From Closterium sp. NIES-65 (taxonomy: Eukaryota > Streptophyta > Zygnematophyceae > Desmidiales > Closteriaceae): DNA of 64,000 nucleotides. Positions 34,223 to 47,088 of the stretch are shown one piece after another. Below the pieces are notes generated by a model, which was given only the letters and a program-made list of their open reading frames with translations, ran no database searches and was not told the origin of the DNA. The first letter of the stretch is position 1. Each line of letters starts with the position of its first letter. Where the stretch lies: assembly GCA_948144175.1 (NCBI GenBank), contig CANXME010000228.1, forward strand, positions 58,645-122,644, read 5' to 3'. The translations under genes and the position numbers were made by a program.

Positions 34223-34237
34223 TGGTATCAGAGCAGG
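34223..34237 (+). promoter_or_regulatory. Primer binding site, element B
   Basis: tggtatcagagcagg starts directly after the LTR. The first 12 bases match the expected complement of initiator tRNA-Met exactly. Confidence 0.9.
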
Positions 34238-35256
34238 TCCCTTCCTAGGGACTGTTCCTAGGGCCCACCGAAGCGCGCCCCGAGGTGCGCGTTTTTTTTT
34301 GGCGACCCTCCGTGTCGCCCTTACCGCCGTGCTCCCGCTTAGGCCCCTCGTCGGCCCCGCTTAGGCCCCTCGTCGGCCCCGCTTAGGCCCCTCGTCGGCC
34401 CCGCTTAGGCCCCTAATCGGCCCCACTGAGGCCTCGTCGGCCCCGTGTAGGCCCCGTCGGCCCCGCTACGGCCTCGAGTCGGCCTCGCTTAGGCCCACTC
34501 GGCCCCGCTTAGGCCCCGCTTAGGCCTCGTCGGCCCCGCTTAGGCCCCGCTACGGCCCCGCGTCGGCCCCGCTTAGGCCCTGTCGGCCCGCCCAGGCCCC
34601 GCTACGGCCCCTCGTCGGCCCCGCCTAGACCCCGTCTGCCCGCCGTCGCCCCCGCTACAGCCCGCCGCCGGCCCCGCTACTGCCAGCCGTCGGCCCCGCT
34701 ACAGCCCGCCGCCGGCCCTGCTACAGCCCGCCGACAGCCCGCTGTCGGCCCAGCTACAGCCCGCCGCCGGCCCTGCTACAGCCCGCCGTCGGCCCCGCTA
34801 CAGCCCGCAGTCGGCCCCGCTACAGCCCGCCGTCGGCCCCGCTACAGCCCGCCGTCTGCCCCGCTACAGCCCCGCTACAACCCCGCTATGGCCCGCCGTC
34901 GGCCCCGCTACAGCCCAGCTACGGCCCGCAGTCTGCCCCGCCGCTCGTGCTGCAGCCCGCCGCGCCACCGTGCAGCCGCCCGTGCAACCGCCCACCGTGC
35001 CGCCCGTGAGCAGCCCCAGCCGCCTGTGCGCCGCCCGTGCAGCCGCCCGCGCCGCCCGTGAGCCCCTGCGTCACCCGAGCCGCGCGAGCCGCCCGAGCCG
35101 CCCGAGCTGCCCGAGCCGCCCGAGCCGCTCGAGCCGCCCGAGCCGCCAGAGGAGCCGCGCTCCTGCTCCTGTGGGACCACTGCTGCTCCTGGGTTGTGTT
35201 ACAGTGCCGCTGGCCTACCCGACTGTTCCTGCCCGGTGAGACTGTCAACTGCTGTC
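34238..35256 (+). repeat. Leader of element B: hairpin, T-tract, GC minisatellite
   Basis: Hairpin GCGCGCC/GGTGCGC with loop CCGA (34273-34290) is followed by T9 (34292-34300). A second hairpin in GGCGACCC..GTGTCGCC follows. The minisatellite unit here is ggccccgcttaggcccctcgtc, changing to cccgccgtcggccccgctacag. GAGCCGCCC repeats precede gag. Confidence 0.85.
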
Positions 35257-38200
35257 ATGGCCACCCCCACGGTCTTAGCTTTTGACGCTGAGGGTAGAGC
35301 CATTGACTTTGCAGTCTGGATTGAGGACCTGCAGCTGTACTTACTGTGTGATGCGATAGATGAGGTCTCTCTCTTTGACTTTGTCTCTGGCGCTGTCCCT
35401 GCCCCTCCTGCTGATGCTGACCCCGCCGTTCGCTCCAAGTGGGCGACCCGCGATGCTGCTGCACGTCTTGCTGTGCGTTGCCACCTCCCTTCCTCCGAGC
35501 GTGCCCACTTTAGTCAGTGCAAGACCGCTCAGGCCTTGTACGATGCTGTAGTTGCACGCTACTCCTCCCCTTCCTCCGCTACGCTTAGCCGCCTCATGCT
35601 GCCGTTTCTCTTCCCTGACCTCGCTGCCTTTCCCACTGTCGCTGACCTCGTTACCCACCTCCGCGCTAGTGACGCTCGCTACCGCGCTGCCCTTCCTGCT
35701 GAGTTCCGCGCTGCAAACCCTCCTCCCATGTACATCACTCTCTACTTTCTCGTCACCCGTCTCCCTGAGTCCCTTCGTGTCGTTAGGGACCAGTTTCTCT
35801 CTGTCTGTCCCACCACCCTCACTGTCGACCTCCTTGAGGAGTCCCTGCTAGCGGCTGAGAAGAGCATCGTCGCTGTTGGGGCCTCTCAGGGTGACCCTCG
35901 CACCCCCATTTTTGAGGGGTGTTCTCCTTCCCCCCTGCTGCCCTCTGTCGCCTCTGCCGCTGCGGCCGACCTCGCTGGTTTTGAGTCGGTCGGTGCGGCG
36001 TCTGCCCCCAGCGGTAGACGCCGCACTGGCAAGGGCAAGGGGGGCAAGGGCGCGGGTGGAGCTAGAGGGGGCGGTGGCGGGGGAGGTGGGGGTGGCGGGG
36101 GGAGTGGGGGTGGCGGTGGAAGTGGTGGCGGGAGTGGAGGTACTGGTGGAGGCGGTGGAGGCGGGGGTGGCGGCGGTGGAGGTAGCGGAGGGGGCGGGGG
36201 AGAGGGTACCGGTGGGGGCGGTGGCAGTGGAGACGGGGGTGGCGGTGGAGGCGGGGGTGGCGGTGGCGGCGGAGGTCGGAGTGGCTCGTCTCAGCGGAGC
36301 AGCTCTGGGGGTGGCCAGCACCAGCAGCAGCTGCAGCAGCAGCAGCAGCCACAGCAGCAGCGCTCTCGCACCGTCCCCGCACCTCAGCAGCTCCGTGAGT
36401 GGTACTTGCAGCATCAGCGTGGTGGTGCGTTTGGTCCCTGCCCCTACGTTCTTCGCACCGGCGACCGTGCGGGTGAGAGGTGTGGAGGCACCCACACAGC
36501 CCGCCGCTGCTTTGGCCGCCTGACCGACGCCTGGCGTCAGCAGTTTCCGGAGGCCGCTGAGATCCCCCGCTGGGGGGAGCTGTCTAGGGCTGGTGTAGCC
36601 ATTTATGATCTTGACTTTGATGCTATTCTTTCTGCTATGTATGCTGTGACTGGTAGTGATGAGGATGACTGTTACCGGTGTTTCCCGCCCGACCCGGGCA
36701 TTGGTACTGCTGCGTCAGGTGCTAGTGAGGCTGCTGCTCTAGGTGCCAGTGCGTCTGTGCTCTCAGGTACTGGTGAGTCTGCCCTCTCAGGTACTGTGTC
36801 GGCTTCGGCCTCTCACACCTTCACCCTTGACTCTGGAGCGTCTCGCTCCTTCTTTCGGGACCGCACCACTCTCACGCCGCTGAGTCGGCCGGTTGCGGTG
36901 TCCCTGGCTGACCCCTCTGGAGGGCCTGTCCTGTCTCGCTTCTCCACGGTCCTTCCGTGTCCGGCAGCCCCCTCTGGCACCCTGTCTGGTCTCTACCTCC
37001 CCTCGTTCTCGACGAATCTGGTGAATGGTGCTGACCTACAGGATGCGGGTGTCCACCAGTTCACTCCTGCTCGTCAGCGGGTGACCCACTGCACGGAGGC
37101 TAGCACGGGTCGCCACCTGGCTACGTTTACACGTCGGCCAGGGTCGAGCCTGTACACACTGACCACTGCTTCTCCTCCAGGTGCTGAGTCTGGTAGGGTC
37201 CCTTCGTCTGGTCAGGTGTTTGCCGCAGCGTCCAGGTCAGGTCCTGAGTCCTCCCCCTGTTCGTGTCGTCGTCTGTCTCACGAGACTCTCCTTTGGCACC
37301 ACCACCTTGGCCACCCCTCTCTGCTTCGACTAAGAGGCATGGCCTCCCGTCTTCTTGTGTCTGGTCTCCCCCGGTCTCTACCTCCCCTTCCTCAGGGCCC
37401 TGGCCCTGCCTGTGTCCCCTGTGTGGAGGGGCGCCAGCGTGCTGCCCCTCACTCCTCCCAGTTTCCTCCGACAGAGGCCCCATTGCAGACGCTTCACATG
37501 GACGTGTGGGGCCCAGCCCGCGTCCGTGGACAGGGTCAGGAGCGCTACTTCCTGCTCGTTGTTGACGACTACTCGCGTTACACCACAGTCTTCCCCTTGC
37601 GCAGCAAGGGTGAGGTTACTGAGGTGCTGATCGACTGGATCCGCGCAGCTCGTCTTCAGCTCAGGCAGAGCTTTGGCTCTGACTTCCCTGTTTTGCGTCT
37701 ACACTCGGACACAGGCGGAGAGTTCTCCTCTGGCCTTCTGCGTGCCTACTGTCCTGCGCGAGGCATCCGCCAGTCCTTCACGCTTCCGGACTCCCCGCAG
37801 CAAAATGGGATTGCTGAGCGCCGCATTGGCATGGTCATGGACGTCGCCCGTACGTCCATGATGCATGCGGCTGCCCCCCATTTTCTGTGGCCGTTTGCGG
37901 TCAGGTACGCGGCGCATTTGATCAACCTCCACCCCAGGGTCTCCAGGCCGGAGACCTCCCCAGCCCTGCTGTGGACGGGGAAGGTTGGCGATGTGTCGGC
38001 GTTCCGGGTCTGGGGATCTCGGGCGTTTGTCCGCGACTTGTCTGCGGACAAGCTGTCCCCTCGCGCTGCTCCCTGCGTCTTCCTGGGGTTTCCCCCCGAC
38101 GCCCCTGGGTGGCAGTTCTACCACCCCACCTCTCGACGTGTTCTGTCCTCCCAGGACGTCACGTTCGACGAGTCGGTACCCTACTACCGCCTCTTCCCCT

Positions 38201-41174
38201 ACCGCACTCCGTCCCTCCCCCCACCCCCGCTCTTCTTCGTACCAGGTCCCCCCCCGGTAGACCCCCTCCCCCCTAAGGGTCCTGCCCCTTCAGGTGTGTC
38301 CCAGGTAGACGCGGTCGAGCCTGTCGAGGTCACTGGTGACTCTGGTGCTGCTGCGGGAGCTGGGCCTGGGGGTGCGGAGTCTGGGGTGCTGAGCCTGGGG
38401 GTGCTGAGCCTGGGGGTGCTGAGCCTGGGGGTGCTGAGCCTGGGGGTGCTGAGCTTGGGGGTGCTGAGCCTGGGGGTGCTGAGCCTGGGGGTGCTGAGCC
38501 TGGGGGTGCTGTGCCTGGGGGTGCTGTGCCTGGGGGTGCTCTGCCTGGAGGTGCTTCGTCTCGCCGTGAGCCACTCTCCCCACAGGAGCTGCGTGAGTGG
38601 TTTACCAGGCGCTGGAGGCGTGCTGCTGGTGCTGGTGGTTCTTCGGCTGCAGAGGGTACTGCTGCCGCGCGTCCCGGAGGTGCTCGTACTGTGGGTGCTG
38701 GAGCTACTGGGTCTGAGGGTTCTCCTGGAGCTGGTGCTGCTGAGGGTGTTGGCGCTAAGACTGCCGCTGGCGGTCCGCCTGGCAGTGCTCCTAGTGGTGC
38801 TGCTGGAGGTTCTGGAGCTACTGGGGGTGGTGCTGGAGGTGCTGCTGGAGCAGGTACTCCTGCTGGGGGTACTGGTGCTGTCCCTGCTGTTTCTGGCGTC
38901 GCCGCGCGGCCCCGACCGTACTTCGTTCCGCTCCTGCAGCAGGTTCTTGGTCTTACACCTTCTCCTGGTCCTCCTCCTCCTCCCTTAGAGGGTCCACGGC
39001 TTGTCCAGTCACAGCCACAGCTACAGCCTGCCTCCCCTTTGCCTGCTCCTTCTCCCTACGCTGGTCCGACTGGAGGTCTTACTGAGCGTCGTGAGCCTGC
39101 GTCTCGTCCTGCGTCGCCTGTTCGTCCTGCGCGCGCTAGTGGTCGCGGGTCGCGTCAGCGTCCTCCTCCTGTCCCTGGCACGCACCGGATGTCAGTGCGT
39201 CCGTCCACTGCCCCTCTGCGTGCCCCTTTGCCTTCTCCTCCTGCTTCCTCTCTTCCTGCTCTTGCCGACCCGGAGTCGGACTCTCTTCGTGCTGCCAGTC
39301 CTACTGTCACGCGTCTCCTTGCTACTGCTGTCACTGACCCTTCCTTCGAGTCGTCTGCTGCGTCTGCCCTTGTCACTGAGCTTGTCGACTTTGCTGCGCG
39401 CTGTCGTCTAGACTTCGCTGCCAGTCTTGTCGCTGAGTCTGAGTCTGCCTGTCCTCCGTCCGTCGGGGGTGAGTGTGCTCTTGGCACGGACGTCCTTGAG
39501 GACAGGCAGGAGGAGTTCCAGTGTCTGGCCGCCGCTTCACCTCATCTCGCGTCTGTACTGCTAGCTCCTGAGGGAGACCCGGATGCACCAGACATCCCGA
39601 CTCCGCGCTCGTACGCGGAGGTGATAGAGGGTCCCTACTCCTCTCAGTGGCAGGCAGCTATGGATGCAGAGATGGCTTCCTGGAAGTCCACAGGCACCTA
39701 CGTCGACGATGTTCCCCCTCCTGGGGCGAACATCGTCAGTGGCATGTGGATTTTCAGGGTGAAGCGGCCGCCGGGTTCTCCGCCTGTCTTCAAGGCGCGT
39801 TACGTGGCTCGTGGCTTCAGTCAGCGGCAGGGGGTTGACTACTTTCAGACCTTCTCCCCCACCCCGAAGATGACCACTCTTCGGGTTCTGCTGCACGTTG
39901 CTGCTCACCGTGACTACGAGCTGCACTCTCTCGACTTCAGCACTGCTTTCTTGCAGGGCAGCCTGCACGAGGAGATCTGGCTGCGTCGCCCACCTGGCTT
40001 CACTAGGTCCTTCCCTCCTGGTACTCAGTGGAGTCTCCGGCGTCCAGTCTACGGTCTCCGCCAGGCGCCACGTGAGTGGCACGACACACTGAGGACTACG
40101 CTCGCGGCACTCGGGTTTGCTCCGTCTACTGCCGACCCGTCGCTGTTTCTGCGCACCGACACCTCTCTGCCGCCGTTCTACATCCTCGTGTACGTCGACG
40201 ACTTGGTCTTTGCCACTGCTGACACTGCTGGACTCGCCCACGTGAAGTCCGAGCTGTAGAAGAGACACACGTGCACAGACCTGGGTGAACTGCGCAGCTA
40301 CCTTGGCTTGCAGATCACCCGGGACAGAGCACGCCGCACCATTACCCTGACTCAGTCACACATGGTGCAGCAGGTCCTTCAGCGCTTCGGCTTCACGTAC
40401 TCCTCGCCTCAGGCCACTCCTCTGCCTACTCACCACTCGCTCTCAGCTCTGCCTTCGGATGAGTCCGTAGAGTCGAGTGGCCCGTTTGCAGAGCTTGTTG
40501 GCTGCCTCATGTACCTGATGACCTGCACACGACCTGACCTTGCATACCCTCTTAGCATTCTCGCACGCTATGTTGCTCCTGGGAGACACCGACCAGAGCA
40601 CATGGCTGCAGCGAAGAGGGTGTTGCGCTACTTGTGCAGTACGTCGGGCATGGGGCTAGTGCTTGGAGGGCGCAGTCCAGTGGTCCTCACTGGGCACGCA
40701 GACGCTTCTTGGGCTGACGACCAGGCTACGCAGCGGTCGTCACAGGGTTACACCTTCAGCCTTGGTTCCGGCTCTGTTTCGTGGAGGGCTACTCGCTCGT
40801 CTTCTGTTCTCGGCTCCAGTTGTGAGGCTGAGATCTACGCTGGGGCTATGGCTGCACAGGAGTTACGCTGGCTCACCTACCTGCTGACCGACCTTGGAGA
40901 GCAGCCTCGTTCTCCTCCAGTCCTGTACGTAGACAACAAGGCCATGCTGGCCTTGTGTCGAGAGCAGCGACTGGAGCACAGGACGAAGCACATTGCCCTC
41001 TGCTACTTTCTTGCTCGTGAGCTGCAGCAGCGTGGACAGTTGCGACTTGCGTACGTGGCCTCTGAGGCCAACACTGCTGATGTCTTCACCAAGGCACTTG
41101 CGCCTTGTGATCATCAGCGTTGTTGCACGCAGTTGGGTCTTGTGCCTGTCTTGCCTCACCTGCTCACTTCTTGA
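35257..41174 (+). pseudogene. Element B gag-pol with one frameshift and one stop
   Basis: It starts MATPTVLAFDAEGRAIDF. Gag, Gly linker, Gln run, zinc knuckle (C-x13-C-x3-H-x4-C), protease DSGAS, and integrase with MDVW, HSDTGGEF (Thr where the others have Arg) and QQNGIAERR are all in one frame. At 38383-38386 a GGGG replaces the GGGGG of other copies inside the linker repeat, shifting the frame for the rest of pol. The original protein resumes in the next frame with [18 protein letters not shown] at 40257-40259 interrupts RT after YVDD. RNase H is intact to the TGA at 41172-41174. Confidence 0.9.
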
Positions 41175-41371
41175 CCTTGCTTGTACTCTTGCATATATAT
41201 ATACCTGCTCTTGCTTGTTTAGCCTTATATATATATGCCTTCTCTTGCATGTGAACTGGCCTTGTGGCCTTGACCTTGTGCTCGGACTGTGTGGTGACTT
41301 TGTGATCCACCCTGAGCTTTGCTTTGCTTTGCTTGACTGGTCTTGTGACCCCTTGTTCTCCCCCACTTTGC

Positions 41372-41382
41372 CTATGGGGGTG
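41372..41382 (+). promoter_or_regulatory. Polypurine tract, element B
   Basis: ctatgggggtg directly before the 3' LTR. Confidence 0.8.
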
Positions 41383-41514
41383 TGTCAGAACATTATAGCT
41401 TACTTGTTTGTGTAGGCTATAGTGGGGTATCCCATAGGGGGTACAACCCAGTTAGGGTTTCCTATTTGTACTCACTTCGTTCATAGTCATTTCATTCTCG
41501 TTCATATCTTCTCA
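41383..41514 (+). repeat. 3' LTR of element B
   Basis: Identical to 34091-34222; followed by TSD acggt. Confidence 0.98.
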
Positions 41515-41555
41515 ACGGTGACTGCAAAGGGTGTTTTCACGTGGTTGATAACACG

Positions 41556-41880
41556 TTTCACGGAATCAGTCACAATCAACGGGGAAAAAAAAAACGCGAA
41601 TGGTCACAGATGAAACTCCCGCCCAAAAAACGAGAATACCCAAAACGAACCTGGAAACATTTTCGGATGAATCAACCCTAAACACAATTCGCCAGGTGTT
41701 TAGGGTTGATCCGTTCCCGAATCGCCTCAGTTTCCGATTGGGTGTTAGTTTTTTTAGAAGTTATCTGATTGGTTCGGCGCGAGCGGGAATTTTGTAGAGT
41801 TTCGAGAGTTTTTGGCGGGAGCTACATGTGTGACCATTCGCGTGATTTTTTATCAGTTGTGAGTTACTGAATCTGTGACC
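41556..41880. mobile_element. Foldback / MITE-like sequence
   Basis: About 70 bp at each end are imperfect inverted repeats. The best-matching core is acgcgaatggtcaca...ctcccgcc (41594-41624) against its complement at 41814-41844. Outer parts (ggaatcagtcacaatc against gagttactgaatctgtgac) also pair. In the centre a perfect 15-bp inverted repeat, ATCAACCCTAAACAC (41671-41685) and its complement (41696-41710), encloses 10 bases. No coding capacity. The size (about 325 bp) and structure suggest a MITE, but I could not identify a TSD. Confidence 0.6.
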
Positions 41881-41885
41881 CCACT

Positions 41886-42017
41886 TGAGAAAGTATGAAC
41901 GTGAATGAATGAGTATGAAGTGAAGTGAGTACAAATAGGAAACCCTAATTGGGTTGTACCCCCTATGGGATACCCCACTATAGCCTACACAATAGTATAA
42001 GCTATATAGTTCTGACA
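41886..42017 (-). repeat. 3' LTR of element E
   Basis: Reads TGTCAGAACTATATAGC ... TACTTTCTCA on the minus strand; identical to the copy at 49323-49454. Confidence 0.98.
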
Positions 42018-42028
42018 CACCCCCATAG
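42018..42028 (-). promoter_or_regulatory. Polypurine tract, element E
   Basis: ctatgggggtg on the minus strand, adjacent to the 3' LTR. Confidence 0.8.
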
Positions 42029-42228
42029 GCAAAGTGGGGGAGAACAAGGGGTCACAAGACCAGTCAAGCAAAGCAAAGCAAAGCTCTGGGTGGATCACAA
42101 AGTCACCACACGGTCCGAGCACAAGTTCAAGGCCACAAGGCCAGTTCACATGCAAGATCATATATAGAGATATACAAGAGTCAAGCAAGCAAGAGCAAGA
42201 GTATATATAGGCGAAGGTACAAGCAAGG

Positions 42229-45200
42229 TCAAGAGGAGAGCAAGTGAGGCAAGACAGGCACAAGACCCAACTGCGTGCAACAACGCTAATGATCACAAGG
42301 CGCAAGTGCCTTGGTGAAGACATCAGCAGTGTTGGCCTCAGAGGCCACGTACGCAAGTCGCAACTGTCCACGCTGCTGTAGCTCACGAGCAAGAAAGTAG
42401 CGGAGAGCAATGTGCTTCGTTCTGTGCTCCAGTCGCTGCTCAGACACAAGGCCATTATGGCCTTGTTGTCTACGTACAGAACTGGAGGAGAACGAGGCTG
42501 CTCTCCAAGGTCGGTCAGCAGGTAGGTGAGCCAGCGTAACTCCTGTGCAGCCATAGCCCCAGCGTAGATCTCAGCCTCACAACTGGAGCCGAGAACAGAA
42601 GACGAGCGGGTAGCCCGCCACGAAACAGAGCCGGAACCAAGGCTGAAGGTGTAACCCTGTGACGACCGCTGCGTAGCCTGGTCGTCAGCCCAAGAAGCGT
42701 CTGCGTGCCCAGTGAGGACCACTGGACTGCGCCCTCCAAGCACTAGCCCCATGCCCGACGTACTGCACAAGTAGCGCAACACCCTCTTCGCTGCAGCCAT
42801 GTGCTCTGGTCAGCGTCTCCCAGGAGCAACATAGCGTGCGAGAATGCTAAGAGGGTATGCAAGGTCAGGTCGTGTGCAGGTCATCAAGTACATGAGGCAG
42901 CCAACAAGCTCTGCAAACGGGCCACTCGACTCTACGGACTCATCCGAAGGCAGAGCTGAGAGCGAGTGGCGAGTAGGCAGAGGAGTGGCCTGAGGCGAGG
43001 AGTACGTGAAGCCGAAGCGCTGAAGGACCTGCTGCACCATGTGTGACTGAGTCAAGGTAATGGTGCGGCGTGCTCTGTCCCGGGTGATCTGCAAGCCAAG
43101 GTAGCTACGCAGTTCACCCAGGTCAGTGCACATATGTCTCTTCTGCAGCTCAGACTTCACGTAGGCGAGTCCAGCAGTGTCAGCTGTGGCAAAGACCAAG
43201 TCGTCGACGTACACGAGGATGTAGAACGGCGGTAGAGAGGTGTCGGTGCGTAGAAACAGCGACGGGTCGGCAGTAGACGGAGCAAACCCAAGTGCCGCGA
43301 GCGTAGTCCTCAGTGTGTCGTGCCACTCACGTGGCGCCTGGCGGAGACCGTAGACTGGACGCCGGAGACTCCACTTGGTACCAGGAGGAAAAGACCCAGT
43401 GAAGCCAGGTGGGCGACGCAGCCAGATCTCCTCGTGCAGGCTGCCCTGCAAGAAAGCTGTGCTGAAGTCGAGAGAGTGCAGCTCGTAGTCACGGTGAGCA
43501 GCAACGTGCAGCAGAACCCGAAGAGTGGTCATCTTCGGGGTGGGGGAGAAGGTCTGAAAGTAGTCAACCCCCTGCCGCTGACTGAAGCCACGAGCCACGT
43601 AACGCGCCTTGAAGACAGGCGGAGAACCCGGCGGCCGCTTCACCCTGAAAATCCACATGCCACTGACGATGTTCGCCCCAGGAGGGGGAACAGCGTCGAC
43701 GTAGGTGCCTGTGGACTTCCAGGAAGCCATCTCTGCATCCATAGCTGCCTGCCACTGAGAGGAGTAGGGACCCTCTATCGCCTCCGCGTAAGAGCGCGGA
43801 GTCGGGATGTCTGGTGCATCCGGGTCTCCCTCAGGGGCTAGCAGTACAGACGCGAGATGAGGTGAAGCGGCGGCTAGACACTGGAACTCCTCCTGCCTGT
43901 CCTCAAGGACGTCCGTGCCAAGAGCACACTCACCCCCGACGGACGGAGGACAGGCAGACTCAGACTCAGCGACAAGACTGGCAGCGTAGTCTAGACGACA
44001 TCGCGCAGCAAAGTCGACAAGCTCAGTGACAAGGGCAGACGCAGCAGACGACTCGAAGGAAGGGTCAGTGACAGTAGCAGCAAGGAGACGCGTGACAGTA
44101 GGACTGGCAGCACGAAGAGAGTCTGACTCCGGGTCGGCAAGAGCAGGAAGAGAGGAAGCAGGAGGAGAAGGCAAAGGGGCACGCAGAGGAGCAGTGGACG
44201 GACGCAGTGACATCCGGTGCGTGCCAGGGACAGGAGGAGGACGCTGACGCGACCCGCGACCACTAGCGCGCTCAGGACGAACAGGCGACGCAGGACGAGA
44301 CGCAGGCTCACAACGCTCAGTAAGACCTCCAGTCGGACCAGCGTAGGGAGAAGGAGCAGGCAAGAGGGAGGCAGGCTGGAGCTGTGGCTGTGACCGGACA
44401 GGCTGCGGACCCTCTAAGGGAGGAGGAGGAGGTGTAAGACCAAGAACCTGCTGGAGGAGCGGAACGAAGTACGGTCGGGGCCGCGCGGCAACGCGAGAAA
44501 CAGCAGGAACAGCACCAGCACCCCCGGCAGGAGCACCCACGCCAGCAGTACCTCCAGCAGCACCTCCAGAAGCTCCAGAACCTCCAGCAGCAGCACCACG
44601 AGCACCGTCAGTCGGACCGCCAGCAGCAGGCTCAGCGTCAACACCCTCAGCAGCACCAGCTCCAGGAGAACTCTCAGACCCAGCAGCTCCAGCACCCACT
44701 GTACGAGCACCGCCAGGACGCGCGGCAGTAGTACCCTCTACAGTCGAAGAACCTCCAGCACCAGCAGCACGCCTCCAGCGCCTGGCAAACCACTCACGCA
44801 GCTCCTGTAGGGAGAGTGGCTCCCGGCGAGACGAAGCACCCCCAGGCACAGCACCCCCAGGCTCAGCACCCCCAGGCTCAGCACCCCCAGGCACAGCACC
44901 CCTAGGCTCAGCACCCCTAGGCACAACACCCCCAGGCTCAGCACCCCCAGGCTCAGCACCCCCAGGCCCAGCACCCCCAGACTCCGCACCCCCAGGCTCA
45001 GCACCCCCAGACTCCGCACCCCCAGGCTCAGCTCCCGCAGCAGCACCAGAGTCACCAGTGACCTCGACAGGCTCGACCGCGTCTACCTGGGACACACCTG
45101 AAGGGGCAGGACCCTGAGGGGGGAGGGGGACTACCGGGGGGGGGACCTGGTACCAAGAAGAGCGGGGGTGGGGGGAGGGAAGGAGTGCGGTAGGGGAAGA

Positions 45201-47041
45201 GGCGGTAGTAGGGTACCGACTCGTCGAACGTGACGTCCTGGGAGGACAGAACACGTCGAGAGGTGGGGTGGTAGAACTGCCACCCAGGGGCGTCGGGGGG
45301 AAACCCCAGGAAGACGCAGGGAGCAGCGCGAGGGGACAGCTTGTCCGCAGACAAGTCGCGGACAAACGCCCGAGATCCCCAGACCCGGACCGCCGACGCA
45401 TCGCCAACCTTCCCCGTCCACAGCAGGGCTGGGGAGGTCTCCGGCCTGGAGACCCTGGGGTGGAGGTTGATCTGATGCGCTGCGTACCTGACCGCAAACG
45501 GCCACAGAAAATGGGGGGCAGCCGCATGCATCATGGACGTACGGGCGACGTCCATGACCATGCCAATGCGGCGCTCAGCAATCCCATTTTGCTGCGGGGA
45601 GTCCGGAAGCGTGAAGGACTGGTGGATGCCTCGCGCCCGACAGTAGGCGCGCAGAAGGCCAGAGGAGAACTCTCCGCCTCTGTCAGAGTGCAGACGCAAC
45701 ACAGGAAAGTCGGAGCCAAAGCTCTGCCTGAGCTGAAGACGAGCTGCGCGGATCCAGTCGATCAGCACCTCAGTAACCTCACCCTTGCTGCGCAAGGGGA
45801 AGACTGTGGTGTAACGCGAGTAGTCGTCAACAACGAGCAGGAAGTAGCACTCCTGACCCTGTCCACGGACGCGGGCTGGGCCCCACACGTCCATGTGAAG
45901 CGTCTGCAGCGGGGCCTCTGTCGGAGGAAACTGGGAGGAGTGAGGGGCAGCACGCTGGCGCCCCTTGACACAGGGGACACAGGCAGGGCCAGGGCCGTGA
46001 AGAAGGGGAGGTAGAGACCGGGGGAGACCAGACACAAGAAGACGGGAGGCCATGCCTCTGAGCCGAAGCAGAGAGGGGTGGCCAAGGCGGTGGTGACAGA
46101 GGAGGGTCTCGTGAGACAGACGACGACACGAACAGGGGGAAGACTCAGGACCAGACCTGGACGCTGCGGCAAACACCTGACCAGACGAAGGGACCCTACC
46201 AGACTCAGTACCTGGAGGAGAAGCAGTGGTCAGTGTGTACAGGCTCGACCCTGGCCGACGTGTAAACGTAGCCAGGTGGCGTCCCGTGCTAGCCTCCGTG
46301 CAGTGGGTCACTCGCTGACAAGCAGGAGTGAACTGGTGGACACCCGCATCCTGGAGGTCAGCACCACTCACCAGGTTCGTCGAGAACGAGGGGAGGTAGA
46401 GACCAGACAGGGTGCCAGAGGGGGCAGCCGGACACGGAAGTACCGTGGAGAAGCGAGACAGGACAGGCCCCCCAGAGGGGTCAGCCAGGGACACCGCAAC
46501 CGGCCGACTCAGCGGCGTGAGAGTAGTGCGGTCCCGAAAGAAGGAGCGAGACGCTCCAGAGTCAAGGGTGAAGGTGTGAGAGGCCGAAGCCGACACAGTA
46601 CCTGAGAGGGCAGACTCACCAGTACCTGAGAGCACAGACGCACTGGCACCTAGAGCAGCAGCCTCACTAGTACCTGACGCAGTAGTACCAATGCCCGGGT
46701 CGGGCGGGAAACACCGGTAACAGTCATCCTCATCACTACCAGTCACAGCATACATAGCAGAAAGAATAGCATCAAAGGCAAGAACATAAATGGCTACACC
46801 AGCCCTAGACAGCTCCCCCCAGCGGGGGATCTCAGCGGCCTCCGGAAACTGCTGACGCCAGGCGTCGGTCAGGCGGCCAAAGCAGCGGCGGGCTGTGTGG
46901 GTGCCTCCACACCTCTCCCCCGCACGGTCGCCGGTGCGAAGAACGTAGGGGCAGGGACCAAACGCACCACCACGCTGACGCTGCAAGTACCACTCACGGA
47001 GCTGCTGAGGGGCGGGGACGGTGCGAGAGCGCTGCTGCTGC

Positions 47042-47088
<47 letters not shown>

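Larger units (their letters stand above)
34091..41514 (+). mobile_element. Ty1/copia element B
   Basis: The 132-bp LTRs are identical and TSD acggt is exact (34086-34090 and 41515-41519). The element is 7424 bp with full-length gag-pol. One frameshift in the linker repeat and one TAG in RT break the frame. Identical LTRs indicate a recent insertion, or recent conversion between the LTRs. Confidence 0.97.

Noticed and set aside
25866-40259. TAG read as Gln (altered genetic code, as in some ulvophyte algae)
   Set aside because: Three TAG lie at or near Gln sites in three copies, but the same copies use CAG elsewhere at conserved Gln sites, TGA stops also occur, and no TAG is shared between copies. 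Random decay is simpler.
41671-41710. Interstitial telomere repeat (ccctaaa/tttaggg)
   Set aside because: Only one heptamer on each side of the inverted repeat and no array.
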